From a virus: a DNA stretch of 64,000 nucleotides. A model generated the notes under the pieces. That model did no database searches. It saw only the letters and a program-made list of their open reading frames with translations, and had not been told where the DNA came from. The stretch is taken from positions 1 through 64,000 of the IMG/VR virus record IMGVR_UViG_3300036770_000877; one strand, 5' to 3'. Shown here in pieces: positions 50,970 through 60,254 of this stretch. A program made the position numbers and the translations under genes. Position 1 is the stretch's first letter. The number at the start of each line of letters is the position of its first letter.

Positions 50970-52507
50970 TAGAATGTCACCGTTCCACTTCCTGCGGTAA
51001 ACTTGTAAACCTTATACCCAGGTCTACCAATAGTATCTAATGTATATGTTAATCCAGCACTAATACTTGAAATATTTAGATATGAATCTGGATATGCAAC
51101 AATAATCACTCCAGAGCCACCATTACCAGCTGGTGGCGCATCATCACCACGCATTGAACCTCCACCAGAACCTGTGTTGGCTGCACCACTAGTTGGAGTA
51201 CCTCCAGCATTTGCTCCATTTCCTCCAATACCAGACCCTCCAAGACCTATCGTTCCGTCTCCAGAACCACCGCCTCCGCCTCCATAGTAAAGAGTTGTTC
51301 CAGTAATAGAGCTGGCAATTCCAACACCTCCAGATGGAACGTTACCATTTCCGCCTGCTCCTCCACCGCCAGAAGAATTTTGAACTGTATATGAAACGCC
51401 AGGGTTATTTTGTGGAGATCCAGAAACTCCACCAGATCCAGTTGTTCCTGGTCCAGAGAATCCCCCTAAACCACCTCCTCCAGTAAATCCAAATGCTGAT
51501 GTTGGAAAACCATTTTGCTTGCTATTAGTTGCTGTAGATCCAACTCCACCAGCCCCCACTGTAAAAGTATATTGTGTTCCAGGTGTAACGGCAACTGTTC
51601 CTGTATAATAACCACCAGCTCCTCCTCCTGCTCCATAACAAGCACCAGGAGTTCCTTTAGCTCCAGAAGCACCTCCGCCTATTAAGAAATACTCTACGCT
51701 TGATGGAGCAACTACATTACTTACAACAACATTGAATGATCTAGATGAAGTATTAACTCCATCTGAAGCGGTAACAGTAAAAGAATAAGTTGTATCTGAT
51801 AAAATTTGAGGAGCTGTTCCAGTTAATAAACCAGTTGATGAGTTAATAGATATCCAAATAGGAAGATCAGATGATGAATAAATTATTGAGGTTCCATCTG
51901 GGTCTGTTGCAGAAACAGAAACGTTTAATTGTGTTCCTTCATAAATATTAGCAATATTTCCAGATGCTGTATTCCATATTGGAGTACCACCAGCGTCCAA
52001 AGAATTTTCTAATAAACCAAATTGTCCGTCTGGGTTTACAACTCTAATGTCATATGGTTCGTAGGCTACTGGTAAAACAGGTGTTGTCGCTGTTGCTGAA
52101 GTAACATCTATAAAAGTAGCAGTTGGAGAATTATATGAAATTAAATTTGTTCCAATAAATTGAACTGTTAATCCTGGTTTAAAATTTGAACCAGATATAG
52201 TAATCACTGTTCCAGATATTGCAGATGTTGTAGGCAATATGCTAGCAACTTGTGGAGCTGGATCTGTAGACACCTTTTCCCATCCTGCGACTCTATATGC
52301 AATTAAAGCATTCAATGTTGTGTCAAAGTATAAGTCGCCTATTGATGGTGATAAAGGTCTATTTAATGTTGTTCCACGCCCAACGTGTCCGTTTGCTGCC
52401 GTCGCATGTGTTGAAACTGCGGCGGATACAGCAGAAGAAACCTCAGCATCAGTAGCAATAGCTGTATTTGCTGATAGTATATTTGCTATATCTCTGGCTT
52501 TAGACAT
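50969..52507 (-). CDS. IPT/Ig-like plus glycine-rich tail adhesin (copy 2)
   Basis: A 512-residue paralogue of the neighbours. N-terminus with a short helix and VGRGTTLNRPLSPSIGDLYF, an IPT/TIG domain (ISGTVITISGSNFKPGLTV), an Ig-like domain (SINSSTGLLTGTAPQILSDT), then a glycine-rich domain (YFLIGGGASGAKGTPG ... GGSGVIIVAYPD) and a short end (GYKVYKFTAGSGTVTF). TAATG overlaps link it to both neighbours. Predicted receptor-binding role. Confidence 0.82.
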   Translation of the reverse strand: MSKARDIANILSANTAIATDAEVSSAVSAAVSTHATAANGHVGRGTTLNRPLSPSIGDLYFDTTLNALIAYRVAGWEKVSTDPAPQVASILPTTSAISGTVITISGSNFKPGLTVQFIGTNLISYNSPTATFIDVTSATATTPVLPVAYEPYDIRVVNPDGQFGLLENSLDAGGTPIWNTASGNIANIYEGTQLNVSVSATDPDGTSIIYSSSDLPIWISINSSTGLLTGTAPQILSDTTYSFTVTASDGVNTSSRSFNVVVSNVVAPSSVEYFLIGGGASGAKGTPGACYGAGGGAGGYYTGTVAVTPGTQYTFTVGAGGVGSTATNSKQNGFPTSAFGFTGGGGLGGFSGPGTTGSGGVSGSPQNNPGVSYTVQNSSGGGGAGGNGNVPSGGVGIASSITGTTLYYGGGGGGSGDGTIGLGGSGIGGNGANAGGTPTSGAANTGSGGGSMRGDDAPPAGNGGSGVIIVAYPDSYLNISSISAGLTYTLDTIGRPGYKVYKFTAGSGTVTF

Positions 52508-54351
52508 TATGCATTATTCAGGTATCTTACGATAACAATACCCGACCCTCCGTTTCCTCCAGTAGATCCAGTTGTATTTGTAAATCCTCCTCCGCCACCG
52601 CCAGTATTGGCAGCACCAGAAACTCCAGGCACTCCAGAACCATTTGATCCTGCACCACCACCGCCTTGACCTCCAGTGCTACCAGGATATGGAGATGTAT
52701 GAGCAGAACCGCCACCACCACCAGCAAACCAACCTGCAGCACCATATGTTGTACCAAAGTACGAGCTCATGTTTCTTCCTACACCACCATTACCATTTGA
52801 ACTTTGTGTTGTAGGTCCACCAGCTCCACCAGCTCCGCCTCCACCTGCTGAATAATAAGGAGGGCTTTGTGATGCACTACTTGGATCATCTCCTCCAGGA
52901 AATCCTTGACCAGGTGTATATCCACCACCTACGTAAGGACCGCTTGATGATTGAGTTCCTCCTGATCCGCTACCCCAAACATTTAGAGTTGTTGGTGGTT
53001 GCCAATCCCAACCATATGCACCTTGTCCTCCATTTGCAATAGAGACTCCAGTTATTGCTGGAGTTATGGATGTATTTTGACCATCCTTAGATGTTGATTG
53101 ATCTGAACCACCAGGTCTTGGAGTATATCCAGTGCCTCCCGCTCCTACTAAAACGCTATATGTTCCTGCTGGTGCTGTAATATTTTCGGCAAACATCAAG
53201 CCGCCAGCTCCACCGCCTGCTGCTCCACCAGCTCCGCCTCCTGCAATTAACATGTAGTCTGCTGAAACAGGTTTATTTATTTTAAGTGTTGAGGTTCCAG
53301 TTGTCGTAAAAACATGCATCTTATAGTTTCCAAAAGTTGTTATCGTTCCACCTTCCATTGCTGGACCTAAATAAAATATTCTATCTACATAGTTTCCACC
53401 AGTATCTATAGCTCTTACTGTTATTTCTGAAAATACTTCTTGAGATGGTGTTCCAGAAATAACGCCAGTTTCTTGATTTAAAGATAATCCACTAGGTAAA
53501 GTTCCATACACAATTGAATAATCAATATCTGTATTTTCAGTATCAGATGCTAATAATGTTGTAGAATAAGGAACTCCAGTAGAAATTACTGGCAGATTTG
53601 AATTTGTTTGCCATGATGGAGAAGATCCAGCAGTTATACTATTTGAAAGAATATGTAAATTAGATCCTGTAGGAGATGTTACTCCTGGATTTGTTACCTT
53701 TAAAGAATATGTTCCTGGTGCAAAGCTATCTGGTCTTACAAATGTAATTGATGTATTAGATACACGAGTAAATGATTTAGGTGTTATTTCATTATTATTT
53801 GAGTCTACTATTTTTAAATCTACGTTTAATGCAAAATTTCCACCAGTAATAGTTGCTGAATCATCTATATTTACTAAAGCTGTTGGTGTAACTGAAGATA
53901 AAAATGGTCCTGCGGTTGTTTGAGATGTAGTTGTATCTGCAGTAAATGTTGTTTTATAGCTAAATGAAAGCAGGTCTCCCTGTGACCCACCTATAACTAC
54001 TATTTTATTAAAGTTACCAGTAGCATTTAATGATGGGGACTTTGTGTATCCAACAACTGAGCCATCTCCTGAATATACATATATGTCGTAAGTAGCATCT
54101 CCAAGAGCTGAATTAATTGTGTAAGCTCCAGCAAAGTATTCTTTTGTAAATGTGGCAGTTGTAACTGACCCATTGAGAGTTACGTTAAAGTCATTTGCTC
54201 CTGTTGCTGGAAGCCATCCAGAAGATGTATAAATTTCTTGTACGCCGAGTGTACCATTATAAAATGTTTGGCCAATTGCTGGATTTGCAGGTCTATCTGA
54301 AGATGTACCAAAAGGTACCCCTCCAAGCGCAGATGTTCTAATATCGCTCAT
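52507..54351 (-). CDS. IPT/Ig-like plus glycine-rich tail adhesin (copy 3)
   Basis: The ATG at 54351 shares TAATG with the upstream stop and is chosen over 54366; 614 residues. It has the same order: GGVPFGTSSDRPANPAIGQ start, beta domains, IPT-like unit, Ig-like domain (LPSGLSLNQETGVISGTPS), then a glycine-rich domain from ~375 (DYMLIAGGGAGGAAGGGAGG) ending GGSGIVIVRYLNNA. The shared ending IVIVRY also appears in two further adhesins at 59166 and 63500. Confidence 0.82.
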   Translation of the reverse strand: MSDIRTSALGGVPFGTSSDRPANPAIGQTFYNGTLGVQEIYTSSGWLPATGANDFNVTLNGSVTTATFTKEYFAGAYTINSALGDATYDIYVYSGDGSVVGYTKSPSLNATGNFNKIVVIGGSQGDLLSFSYKTTFTADTTTSQTTAGPFLSSVTPTALVNIDDSATITGGNFALNVDLKIVDSNNNEITPKSFTRVSNTSITFVRPDSFAPGTYSLKVTNPGVTSPTGSNLHILSNSITAGSSPSWQTNSNLPVISTGVPYSTTLLASDTENTDIDYSIVYGTLPSGLSLNQETGVISGTPSQEVFSEITVRAIDTGGNYVDRIFYLGPAMEGGTITTFGNYKMHVFTTTGTSTLKINKPVSADYMLIAGGGAGGAAGGGAGGLMFAENITAPAGTYSVLVGAGGTGYTPRPGGSDQSTSKDGQNTSITPAITGVSIANGGQGAYGWDWQPPTTLNVWGSGSGGTQSSSGPYVGGGYTPGQGFPGGDDPSSASQSPPYYSAGGGGAGGAGGPTTQSSNGNGGVGRNMSSYFGTTYGAAGWFAGGGGGSAHTSPYPGSTGGQGGGGAGSNGSGVPGVSGAANTGGGGGGFTNTTGSTGGNGGSGIVIVRYLNNA

Positions 54352-56219
54352 TATCCAACCTTCCATCCATAGGTGCTACCAGTATAAAGTAATGTATACC
54401 AGCCACCATTATTGTCAATTATTAAATTGCCAGTCCCGCCATTTATTTTATTGCCGTTTCTAGCCACAGTTATATTATACGTTGAAGCGTTCCCAGAAGC
54501 ATCTACGATCTGAATCTCATCGTTTAGCGCAGGTGACGCAGGTAGCGTCAATGTAAGCGCAGAAGCCGATGTAACAAAATATCTCTTTTTAGCTACCAAG
54601 TTAGTGTTAGCAGATATTGATAATGGGGCTACTGAAGTATTGGCAGCAAGTAAGGCATCTGTTTCTGCCTGTGTATATGTATCTACTGCATTAAAATTAG
54701 TTACTGTAAGTACTTCAATTATATCCCCCGCCGTTGCGTCGGCAGTAAGAACAACTGTATGCTCTGTAGGTGTTGTATAGTCTGTAGTACGAATAAGCAG
54801 AATACCATTCATAAATACCTGCTCGTATCCAGGAATGAATGGAACAGTTGTAGTAAATGTATCTTGTTCTGCTACTGCTGTAAATACTTGACGACGTACT
54901 AGATTTGGATCAAATACGTCAACCTCATCATCTGAGTCAATCCATATCTGTCCTACTTCTGGAGATGTTGGAGCAGTTGTTTGATACAGGGCACCTGGTT
55001 GTGTAGATGCATCAATCTGATCAATAACGAATGCTGTTGTAGCAATTTGTGTAGTATCTGTTCCTACCGCTGCTGTCGGCGCTGTAGGTGTACCTGTAAA
55101 TGTAGGCGATGCTGATGGAGCCTTAGTTCCAAGAGCTGTTGTTACCGTGGCTGCAAATGATGCGTCATCATTAATAGCCGCTGCTAATTCATTTAAAGTA
55201 TCTAGTGTTGCAGGAGCTGCATCTACAATTGCAGCAGCCGCTGCTGAAGCAGCGTTATCTGCATAAGTCTTTGTAGCTAGGTCTGCGGTATTTGCAATAC
55301 CGTGAATATTAGTTGTGTCTGATTCATGTGATGATAAAGCAGATGCTGCAGCAGATTGTGCTGCTGCTGCTGATCCAGCGGGATCAAATAGGTTATCAAT
55401 AGTCTGATTAGTCCATAGCCCAGTAGTTGAGTTATATCTTAGTACCTGATTATTTTGCTTCCCGCTTATGTAGACATCATGAATTTCATCTAGCTCAAAC
55501 CCGTTTTGAACCTTTACAAAGATAGATCCTGTGTTTACTTGGGCTCTAGTTACAATACCTACAAATACTAAATGCTGTGGAGCATATGGCTTATTAGCCA
55601 AACCATAAATTACTGAACCTGGAGTAGATCCTAGCCATACTGGATCTCCTGGTTGAGCTGTTGAAGTATCAATGCCTTCAATAAGACCTTCGGTTACTAC
55701 CGTTCCAATTGCACCGTCTGCTACGGTATCTTCCATAATTCCAAAAGTTTTAGATGATGTTGATTCGGCAGAGTTTGAAGAAAGAACTACTCTAAGTTGA
55801 CCCGATGCTCCTACAGCCCCAGCTGCGGAAACTACCTGACCTTTATAAATAGTTGAACCAGTATTATTTACTACTTCTTGAGAAATTTTATTTGCAGTTC
55901 CACCAACACCAGTTAGTATTACTTGGTTTCCTACGTCGTCATATGTGGCGGTAAGGTTGACATGGTTTGCATGGTTAAAAAGGGCTGCCGAAGCATCCTG
56001 AGCCATTTCGTCTGTATATGTAGGAACAGTCTCTAATTGACGTACTCTATAGTCAAGGCTAGTGGTATTTGCCGAGTTGTTTATTCCAACCTTAGTCTCT
56101 AAGGCTTCAATGGCATCATTCGCATCCGCATGTTGCTGAGAGTGCGATGGAGCATCTAGTTCGTTTGTGCTGGCGGGATTTGTTAGGTTATCCAGCGAAG
56201 TCGGGAAATTGGTAGCCAT
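54351..56219 (-). CDS. Tail fibre with shared fibre module and cap domain
   Basis: A 622-residue fibre. The N-terminus (MATNFPTSLDNLTNP ... HSQQHADANDAIEALE) is a widespread phage fibre start with a coiled coil. A central region (PAPQHLVFVGIVTRAQVNTG, in part) and the module SAAAAQSAAASALSSH ... TLDTLNELAAAINDDASF recur elsewhere in the window. VRRQVFTAVAEQDTFTTTV and the C-terminal cap (DEIQIVDASGNASTYNITV) complete it. AGGAAGG lies before the ATG. Confidence 0.8.
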   Translation of the reverse strand: MATNFPTSLDNLTNPASTNELDAPSHSQQHADANDAIEALETKVGINNSANTTSLDYRVRQLETVPTYTDEMAQDASAALFNHANHVNLTATYDDVGNQVILTGVGGTANKISQEVVNNTGSTIYKGQVVSAAGAVGASGQLRVVLSSNSAESTSSKTFGIMEDTVADGAIGTVVTEGLIEGIDTSTAQPGDPVWLGSTPGSVIYGLANKPYAPQHLVFVGIVTRAQVNTGSIFVKVQNGFELDEIHDVYISGKQNNQVLRYNSTTGLWTNQTIDNLFDPAGSAAAAQSAAASALSSHESDTTNIHGIANTADLATKTYADNAASAAAAAIVDAAPATLDTLNELAAAINDDASFAATVTTALGTKAPSASPTFTGTPTAPTAAVGTDTTQIATTAFVIDQIDASTQPGALYQTTAPTSPEVGQIWIDSDDEVDVFDPNLVRRQVFTAVAEQDTFTTTVPFIPGYEQVFMNGILLIRTTDYTTPTEHTVVLTADATAGDIIEVLTVTNFNAVDTYTQAETDALLAANTSVAPLSISANTNLVAKKRYFVTSASALTLTLPASPALNDEIQIVDASGNASTYNITVARNGNKINGGTGNLIIDNNGGWYTLLYTGSTYGWKVG

Positions 56220-56227
56220 ACCTTCCT

Positions 56228-56233
56228 ATTATA
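56228..56233 (-). promoter_or_regulatory. -10-like box before fibre gene
   Basis: TATAAT (56233-56228) lies directly before the AGGAAGG ribosome site of the 622-residue fibre gene and after the stop of the membrane-protein gene. The -35 region is weak. It would restart transcription after the halogenase operon. Confidence 0.4.
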
Positions 56234-56243
56234 CCCCGAATAT

Positions 56244-56528
56244 CTACCAAAAGTGCTTTATGATAGCAGCTGAAGCCAAAATAGACCATCCTATATTAAA
56301 ATATATAATAGTAGGCAAAGTCTTGACTGTTGAAGTAAGTATCAAGGTCAAGCTTGATGCGAGAGCAAATATGTAAAGCCACCAAAACTGAACCCCGAAA
56401 AGAAGTCCAGGAAATATGATTGCAAGTTTTGTTGAGAATGCCCAGAACTCAATAATATTGGTTTTGTTCCAATATGACTTTTGTCCTAGTTGTTTTGTTA
56501 CTTCTACGATTTCTTTAGGCTTTATCAT
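56244..56528 (-). CDS. Three-helix membrane protein of the halogenase operon
   Basis: The ATG at 56528 overlaps the stop of the preceding gene (ATGA); 94 residues. After a short charged start come three hydrophobic segments, about 24-46 (FWAFSTKLAIIFPGLLFGVQ), 48-66 (LYIFALASSLTLILTS) and 73-90 (TIIYFNIGWSILASAAII). No family recognised. The tight coupling suggests that it works with the halogenase product, for example in transport or by anchoring a complex; this is inference. Confidence 0.7.
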   Translation of the reverse strand: MIKPKEIVEVTKQLGQKSYWNKTNIIEFWAFSTKLAIIFPGLLFGVQFWWLYIFALASSLTLILTSTVKTLPTIIYFNIGWSILASAAIIKHFW

Positions 56529-57229
56529 TCGTAGCTTTTCTTTGCCCAAGCATTGTCTCTATACCACCCTAAAATTTTTCTTACGGACTTACTAGATGCT
56601 TTCCAACCTTCTAAAATAATATCTTTACAGTATTCTGAGATCCACTTATCTCTTTTAAATGGAATAATCTGGAAAAGAGGTGTTCCCATTTCTATGATAC
56701 CGCTAAAATCTTCTTTTAAAAATATTGAATAGTTTCCTGGAAATAAAGGATATTTATCAGTATCTATAATTGCAGACAAACCATAGAATGGTAGGTCTGG
56801 TCTATTAAATGGTTGAGTTATAAGTATGCTATATCCTGGTGGTGTTTTTATATATAACGGATGGCTTAATGTATAGTGAACATCTGAATATCCAGCCATT
56901 TTTGGCATAAATCCAGATTGGGCGCTATCTCTAACTCCAATTATGTTATCTTCTTTTTCTTTCCATCTTATATTTTGAATCCCAGTATTTTCATCTTTTA
57001 TCACATAAAGATCTGCCCATAGCTCAAAAATATATCCAGAAATCATAGCGTCCGTAAATGGCATACAAACTTTAAAAGTTTTTTTAGCATTTAGCAAATT
57101 TTCGTCTGGCGTCCCCATGAATCTAGGAGTTTTTTTAAACCACTCTGGAAGATAAGACTTTGCTGGCTTTGGAAAAGATATATCCCAAAGCCTGTCTGAT
57201 AGAGCAAACTTTATTGTTTTATTTTTCAT
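56525..57229 (-). CDS. Unrecognised protein coupled to halogenase
   Basis: A 234-residue protein overlapping the halogenase gene by 11 nt. The N-terminus is basic and aromatic; the core is beta-rich with a striking run: HPLYIKTPPGYSILITQPFN, then LPFYGLSAIIDTDKYPLFPG, then MGTPLFQIIPFKRDKW. The pattern (KTPPGY, N-R-x-D-L-PF, IDTD, GTPxxQIIPFKR) recalls conserved hypothetical proteins of aquatic phages, possibly DUF6065-like, but I am not sure of the family. It could be a partner or substrate-binding protein of the halogenase. Confidence 0.7.
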   Translation of the reverse strand: MKNKTIKFALSDRLWDISFPKPAKSYLPEWFKKTPRFMGTPDENLLNAKKTFKVCMPFTDAMISGYIFELWADLYVIKDENTGIQNIRWKEKEDNIIGVRDSAQSGFMPKMAGYSDVHYTLSHPLYIKTPPGYSILITQPFNRPDLPFYGLSAIIDTDKYPLFPGNYSIFLKEDFSGIIEMGTPLFQIIPFKRDKWISEYCKDIILEGWKASSKSVRKILGWYRDNAWAKKSYE

Positions 57230-58808
57230 TATGGATATTTTCCTTTAGCCATTGATACATAGTTGGTGAAGCATCTGCTTCTTCCTGCCAAAGTTTACGG
57301 AATAGATCCCATGTCTTCCACGTATCTTTGCAGTATTCATAATAATCGATACCGTCATAGTGATGCCATCTTTCTACTGTATCTTTAGTAACAGGGAAAT
57401 AATTAAGTCCTGTAGCAATACAGTGGATTCCACCAACCCCGTCATATCTTTGACGATTAATGTGAATATCACCCATATCTTGGAATCCAATAACCATAGA
57501 TGGATTTAATTCTTGAAGATCTGGCTGGAATGTCTTATCTGTAATATCCTGCCAATATTTTGTATCTTGTCTATTTGAAAGAGCATAATGTTGAGCAACA
57601 AACTCCTTAAATCCAAGATACTGTCTACGTGTTGTCATATTATAAACATCACGATCTGTTTGTGTTACCGTTCCACGGCTTAATGTCTTTACTAGCTTAT
57701 CTAGAAACTCATGGACTGTAAATAGACCATTAGATTCTAGCGGCTCAATAAATCCAGCAGCAAATCCAATAGCAACAACATTCTTTACAAATGTGCGCTT
57801 ATGAATTCCCACCTTAAACTTAATATACCTGTATTCAAAATTATCTACATCACGATTTGGATCATGTATAGTCATCTTATCTGATCTTAAGTGATCCTTA
57901 AATTCCTGCAGAGCATCTTCCTTTGAGATGTACTTATCGCTAAATACATATCCTGTTCCGATACGTTCCCATGAAGGAATATTCCATACCCAGCCATTTT
58001 CAATGGCAATACAGTTAGTGTATGGCTCCATCTCTTTTTCCTTATCCGTATAAGGAATACGAGTAGCCCATGCGCTGTTATTTGGAAGCATATGCTCAAA
58101 ATCATCCCATGGCTCGTTCAATGCACCTTCGAGCAACATTGATTTAAATCCAGTACAGTCAATAAATAGATCTGCAGTTATCTTTTCTCCAGTAGTTAGA
58201 GTTACTGATTCAATTCCCGCATCATTTGTAGAAACCTCAGTTACTGTATCTGCTACTACTATAACTCCACGAGGAATACAGTAGTTATTCTTTAGCCACT
58301 GACCAAACTTAGTAGCGTCAAAGTGGTATGCGACATCTTGCTTAAAGTTAAAGTTACCCAACTTGCCCGATTCATTCCATGACAGCTTATTCTGTTCTGC
58401 CAAAGTAAGGGCGGGGAAGAAAGTGCGAGCATAATCTGCTACATCTAGATCTGGAAACTTAGCCTTCTTAACATACCAGTCATTAAGACCATTAACTGTT
58501 CCATCTAGGAATACCTTACCAAATGGGTAGTGGAATCCACCAGCATCCTTATTATAAAAATCTGTAAACTTAATAGACATCTTATATACAGCATCTGTTG
58601 CTGGCATAAAGTCTTTTTCATCAATACCAATCCAATTAGCCCATCCAGTAATCCCGCCTAATGTAGATTCTCCCACACCAATAATCGGATAATCTGGGGA
58701 TTCTATTACAACAATTTCCTTATCTGGAAATGCTCTAATCATGGAAGCGGCTGACATCCAGCCAGCTGACCCTCCACCAACAATAACAATCTTATTTAAA
58801 TTAATCAA
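57219..58808 (-). CDS. Flavin-dependent tryptophan-halogenase-like enzyme
   Basis: A 529-residue FAD enzyme starting with TTG (58808); no other start would keep the FAD motif. GGGSAG at 11-16 binds FAD and GVGEST is at 44-49. YKMSIKF contains K76, aligning with the catalytic Lys79 of PrnA (FKAAIKF). WVWNIP at 273-278 is the WxWxIP signature that separates halogenases from monooxygenases, and EPLES (355-359) matches the PrnA Glu346/Ser347 pair. It should make HOX from FADH2, O2 and halide to halogenate an aromatic substrate. No flavin reductase is seen in the window, so the host must supply FADH2. Phage halogenases are rare; one cyanophage example (VirX1) is known. Confidence 0.92.
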   Translation of the reverse strand: MINLNKIVIVGGGSAGWMSAASMIRAFPDKEIVVIESPDYPIIGVGESTLGGITGWANWIGIDEKDFMPATDAVYKMSIKFTDFYNKDAGGFHYPFGKVFLDGTVNGLNDWYVKKAKFPDLDVADYARTFFPALTLAEQNKLSWNESGKLGNFNFKQDVAYHFDATKFGQWLKNNYCIPRGVIVVADTVTEVSTNDAGIESVTLTTGEKITADLFIDCTGFKSMLLEGALNEPWDDFEHMLPNNSAWATRIPYTDKEKEMEPYTNCIAIENGWVWNIPSWERIGTGYVFSDKYISKEDALQEFKDHLRSDKMTIHDPNRDVDNFEYRYIKFKVGIHKRTFVKNVVAIGFAAGFIEPLESNGLFTVHEFLDKLVKTLSRGTVTQTDRDVYNMTTRRQYLGFKEFVAQHYALSNRQDTKYWQDITDKTFQPDLQELNPSMVIGFQDMGDIHINRQRYDGVGGIHCIATGLNYFPVTKDTVERWHHYDGIDYYEYCKDTWKTWDLFRKLWQEEADASPTMYQWLKENIHNEK

Positions 58809-58833
58809 TGATATACCTATCTCTAAAAAGACT

Positions 58834-58870
58834 AATGCCTCTACTTATAGGTTACTATAATAGAGGCATT
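58834..58870 (-). terminator. Terminator upstream of the halogenase operon
   Basis: On the minus strand AATGCCTCTA and TAGAGGCATT form a perfect 10-bp stem around a 17-base loop, followed by AGTCTTTTT. It lies 14 nt after the stop of the small acidic protein and 25 nt before the halogenase TTG, so it separates the halogenase genes from the adhesin transcript. Confidence 0.8.
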
Positions 58871-58884
58871 TTGTCAATGCTTTT

Positions 58885-59169
58885 TTATGAAAGCTTTATC
58901 CAAGCTGTGGTTTCTTCGTCCCAGCGATAAACTCCATCTTGAGGGGCTAATCCTGCTGGAGATTCCCACTCATAAGTTTCTTCATTAAATATCCAGGAAT
59001 TCCATGGTTTAATATCTATAAATTTATTGGACTCAAAATCATATGTTGATCCAATATGAGCATCTCTTGTTGACTCTGTTACTCTTACGTATCCAGCAGA
59101 GTTAAAAGATTCATCTCCAACAATTATATTAACTACTGTATTATTTATTACTTGTGCAAACTTAATCAT
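58885..59169 (-). CDS. Small acidic adhesin-associated protein (copy 1)
   Basis: A 94-residue protein (MIKFAQVINNTVVNIIVGDE). It has the layout of short proteins encoded next to fibres in many aquatic phages: an N-terminal beta unit with N-x-V-V-x-I-I-V, a YDFESNKFI strand, then PWNSWIFNEETYEWESP and a W-D-E-E-x-x-x-W-I ending. It is a paralogue of 63210 (PFDSWTLDEESFEWTPP). Each copy starts within the stop of a glycine-rich adhesin, so it probably assists adhesin folding or caps it. Confidence 0.72.
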   Translation of the reverse strand: MIKFAQVINNTVVNIIVGDESFNSAGYVRVTESTRDAHIGSTYDFESNKFIDIKPWNSWIFNEETYEWESPAGLAPQDGVYRWDEETTAWIKLS

Positions 59170-60254
59170 ACGATATAGTACCTCACTATCACTGCACCAG
59201 ACACTGCATTTTCAGTGCTTGAACCACCAGTTCCTCTTCCTCCAGCGCCATAATATCTTTCTGTAGCATATACTCCAGCTCTTCCAGGGCTATGCTGAGC
59301 TCCGCCGCCGCCAGATCCATAATATCTAGTTGTTCCTTCAATGTCTGAAGCATGCCCAGGTCCACCTGGCCAATCGCTATTAAATGAATTTCTTGTAAAT
59401 GCGCTTGGTGAACCAGCTGCGCCTGCTCCACCTACTCCATAATGATCTCCATTATTATGCTGAACATTGCCACCAGCAAAACCTCCGTGATGGGTTGGTG
59501 AGCCTGTAGTACCTAATCCAGTTCCTGCTGTTTGTGCTATTCCAGCTCCTCCAGTATATAATGATCCATTACTGTGCGCTCCAGCTCCGCCACCATTACC
59601 TCCAGCAATTCCGTTTTCATTATTACACCTTCCGCCGCCGCCGCCGAGAGCGTAAACATTTCCAAAATAAGTTGAGCCACCTACTTGCCCCGTACCAGAA
59701 CTAGAACCACCATATCCAACTGTAACTGAAGTGGTTCCCACTGCTTGGTATGCATTAAGCTTAACAACGTTTCCGCCACCTCCGCCGCCTCCATAGTGTG
59801 CTCCACCTCCGCCGCCTCCAACTAAAAGAACATTGATTAGTGGAAGTGCGTTATTAGGTAATACAAAGTTTCCTGATGATGAGATTACGGAAGGGAATGA
59901 AGCAATTGCTAGTTTACCTATAGATGGGTCTGCATCAAACGGGTTATTGTAAACAGATGTTGCCTTAACTTGCGCCTTATACAAAGAAATCATATCATTT
60001 GTGGGGGCAATTATATCAACTCTTGTAAATGAATGGCTAATGTAGGTAAGTTTATTTAATGCTGCTCCAGTACTTGTTCCAGCTCCAACAAAATATGCAT
60101 AACCATTTTCTTGGTTAGTTGAGTAAAGAGCATAGTACCCTGCTGAACCTCCTTGAGACCAAGAGCGATTGAAAGTTTCCATATGAACAGAAGCTATAAA
60201 ATTTAAATTTGCTTGGCCTCCGCCAGCTTGAGAAGGAAAACTGTTAATTGCCAT
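59166..60254 (-). CDS. Glycine-rich tail adhesin, cassette copy 1
   Basis: A 362-residue protein. The N-terminal ~135 residues are a beta domain (SQAGGGQANLNFIASVHMET ... PSIGKLAIASFPSVI). From ~140 a glycine-rich domain begins (LINVLLVGGGGGGAHYGGGG), with motifs GGNGGGAGAH, GLGTTGSPTHHGGFAGGN and the end SGAVIVRYYIV. The same motifs occur in the partial adhesin at 63500. Ends by ATGA overlap with the small acidic protein gene. Predicted receptor-binding protein. Confidence 0.82.
   Translation of the reverse strand: MAINSFPSQAGGGQANLNFIASVHMETFNRSWSQGGSAGYYALYSTNQENGYAYFVGAGTSTGAALNKLTYISHSFTRVDIIAPTNDMISLYKAQVKATSVYNNPFDADPSIGKLAIASFPSVISSSGNFVLPNNALPLINVLLVGGGGGGAHYGGGGGGGNVVKLNAYQAVGTTSVTVGYGGSSSGTGQVGGSTYFGNVYALGGGGGRCNNENGIAGGNGGGAGAHSNGSLYTGGAGIAQTAGTGLGTTGSPTHHGGFAGGNVQHNNGDHYGVGGAGAAGSPSAFTRNSFNSDWPGGPGHASDIEGTTRYYGSGGGGAQHSPGRAGVYATERYYGAGGRGTGGSSTENAVSGAVIVRYYIV

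Noticed and set aside
58872-58877. Perfect TTGACA before the halogenase terminator
   Set aside because: The hexamer 17 bp downstream is TAACCT, inside the terminator loop, and any transcript would meet the terminator at once; not called as a promoter.
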